The notes under the pieces: generated by a model | What the model was told of the DNA's origin: nothing | What the model saw: the letters and a program-made list of their open reading frames with translations, nothing else | Databases searched by the model: none | Made by a program: the position numbers and the translations under genes | Shown: positions 18,597 through 20,430 of the stretch, one piece after another | How the letters are laid out: every line of letters begins with the position of its first letter | Position numbering within the stretch: the stretch's first letter is position 1 | Source of the DNA: Magicicada cassinii | Lineage: Eukaryota; Arthropoda; Insecta; Hemiptera; Cicadidae | Length of the DNA stretch: 20,430 nt | Direction: 5' to 3' | NCBI GenBank assembly: GCA_028571305.1 | Contig: JAOXNS010499787.1 | Span: forward strand, 1 to 20,430

Positions 18597-20430
18597 CGCA
18601 CAAACTTGAAACCACCCAAAAATTCATATTATCTGATGTGTTTGAATAATCTCGGTACAGAAGTTATGAACTGAAAAACGCTTCATTACACAAACATAAA
18701 ATAAAAATATATTAAAGAAACACTTAATATTATAATAATTCTGAAACTAGTTTAAAAGCGTTAATCCCAACACCTGTTACGAGAAGGAGGTTTTTAATAT
18801 GTTTTGTTCCAAAAGTTTAGTTTCTTTGTAAACGACTAAAGTGGCTAGAGAATGTAAGACGTAAGCGAAATGTTAAGCTGTGATGTGCTTCTCATCTCGC
18901 CTCGACCCAACACCTTTCATGCCATGGAATCGATACCATCTATGATCCAAACCCGGGCGCACCGCAATCCAGAAACACCTGTTTTTGGTTCAATCGATAT
19001 AACAAAACTTTTGTTGTTGTTTCTAAATTTAGTTTAATTAATTTCTAACCAGGCACCCCACCAAAATAAGTATAATATAATGTTTTGGACAACTACCTGC
19101 GAGACAGTCCATTGTATTCCTCAGTAGAATGCGGCGTAGAAGTGCTATCGCCATCTTTCGCCGAAGTCATCCTCGTCAAACTCCTGTCTATATATCACTC
19201 CACTCACTTAAAACTGGTTTTACTTAATTCAATTAAAAAAAAAAATCACAGTTAACTTCAGGTAAACCTGAAAGATTTTTTTCTTTTATAGTTATAAGTA
19301 CGCGTATGCCGTTATCACCACGAATTTTCAGTGTGTGTTATTACGTTTGTATGTTTGACAACGTTTTGGAGACACTATCAGCGTTCAACGGTATCACAAG
19401 ACAACGTGCCTGACTTTTAAAATCTAACTGGGGTCGTACGTTCGCGAAAACGACTTAGTTTCGGCCTTAGAAATTCAATGCCTAAATTAAGAAATACGAA
19501 AAAAGAAATTAAATGAAACTTAATTAATCGATACCATATTTTTTACAATTTTTAATTACTTTCTTTAGTACTTTGAAACCAATATGAAAACAATTTTTAA
19601 GTACTTTGAAATCAGTTACAACGAAAAAATCTAACAGTTATTCACAAACCCAGAAAACTGCAAATTTTCCTTGAAATTTTCACAGAAAATTATGTACACG
19701 CGATCTTTAGCGTTAACCGAAGTATCCTCGTTTGCCCCTCCCTTAAGTGTGTCTGTCATTGGGGTGAACGAAAGGCCTATCCTGCGTACTATTATAGTAA
19801 ATACAAAAACCCACACACTCACTAACACTCAACAGCGACAAACCCCGCTTTAACTGCTGCCAAAACGTTTATACATGAATCCGGGAACAGATTATCAGCA
19901 AACGTTATTTGTATTGGTCGGTTAACCCTCATCAACTCTCAAAACAAATACAACAAAATTCAGCCTGTCAAATTTAGACTTTGCATTCGGTTTTGTACAC
20001 ATTTAAATGATGATAACAGTGTTTGCTTGATAAGAGGAACATTTAGCAATCGTCTGACAAATAAATCAAGGTTCAGGTGATGCTTTTTCTATAATAAACA
20101 GATTCAATGGCCAATCTGGCTATAGTGGGACCAAACAATGGACAGGGGTTTTCAGAAATAGCATTCTTACAGGAAGCACAGAGTTTGGCATTCAGCAACA
20201 TTCCGGAAGCACCGACTATTTTTTAGACATCCATCATATCAGAAAACGATGCTTCAAAAAAAATTAAAAAAAGACCAACAACATGAGACTTCGCTTAAAA
20301 CGGGTCATGCAAATAAAGATTTACAACCAATAATAACAGCAATTAAATTCCTTTTACACTGACAGCACTACAGCAACAAATACCAGGGAATGGTTAACGA
20401 AAAGTGAAATTAAACGATAGGTTTTAAAAA
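18597..20430. other. AT-rich DNA, no gene identified
   Basis: Minor structures include a TTCAGGTAAACCTGAA palindrome (19257-19272), an 11-A run (19235-19245), and two copies of AGTACTTTGAAAYCA 33 bp apart (19567-19581 and 19600-19614). Short overlapping frames on both strands at 19631-19853 have no recognisable family. No RNA gene was seen up to the window end. Confidence 0.45.

Noticed and set aside
18890-18970. Minus-strand SINE-like stretch with CCCGGGTTTGGATC
   Set aside because: Only a weak B-box resemblance, no A box, and no repeat boundary visible.
1-20430. LTR retroelement, endogenous virus, Polinton, CRISPR array or a novel multi-gene system
   Set aside because: No paired long terminal repeats, capsid, integrase or protease motifs, no regularly spaced identical repeats, and no cluster of intact genes could be seen.

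Overview
The window reads as gene-poor, AT-rich nuclear DNA of an animal, most likely an arthropod. Long AT-rich stretches have no extended open frames. There are several decayed non-LTR retrotransposon (LINE) fragments, hAT-like and foldback DNA-transposon remnants, and simple repeats, and there is no bacterial gene or operon organisation. The LINE reverse-transcriptase pieces resemble types I associate with large insect genomes such as cockroaches and other hemimetabolous insects. That taxonomic guess is inference from memory of the families and was not searched.

Layout: about 500-594 holds the terminus of a hAT-like element. About 1320-1719 is a short non-autonomous hAT-like element. About 2140-3480 is a CpG-enriched patch with a perfect NRF-1/Ewg-type palindrome, a pure CG run and one unrecognised minus-strand open frame. 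About 4251-4614 is a dispersed-repeat-like segment that abuts a decayed LINE reverse transcriptase (4615-5208, with a recognisable LADDQ box). 6803-6946 holds a near-perfect 51-bp-arm hairpin. About 8794-9060 is a weaker LINE fragment. 9793-9956 is a foldback MITE-like element. 13055-13078 is an (AC)12 microsatellite, followed by the clearest LINE fragment (13119-13777, reverse transcriptase C-terminal part). About 14880-15060 is a second CpG-rich patch. The rest is AT-rich DNA with short direct repeats (17.2, 18.5 and 19.6 kb) and nothing else I can name.

No intact protein-coding gene is supported. The open frames present are short, mostly overlap one another on both strands, and match no family I recognise except the LINE pieces. 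I recognised no tRNA, rRNA, LTR element, endogenous virus or CRISPR array. The genes therefore do not work together as a system. The window is best read as intergenic or intronic DNA shaped by transposon decay. The items most worth a second look are the coding-like hairpin at 6.8-7.0 kb, the CpG patch at 2.1-3.5 kb, and the excess of the octamer TAGGCCTA.
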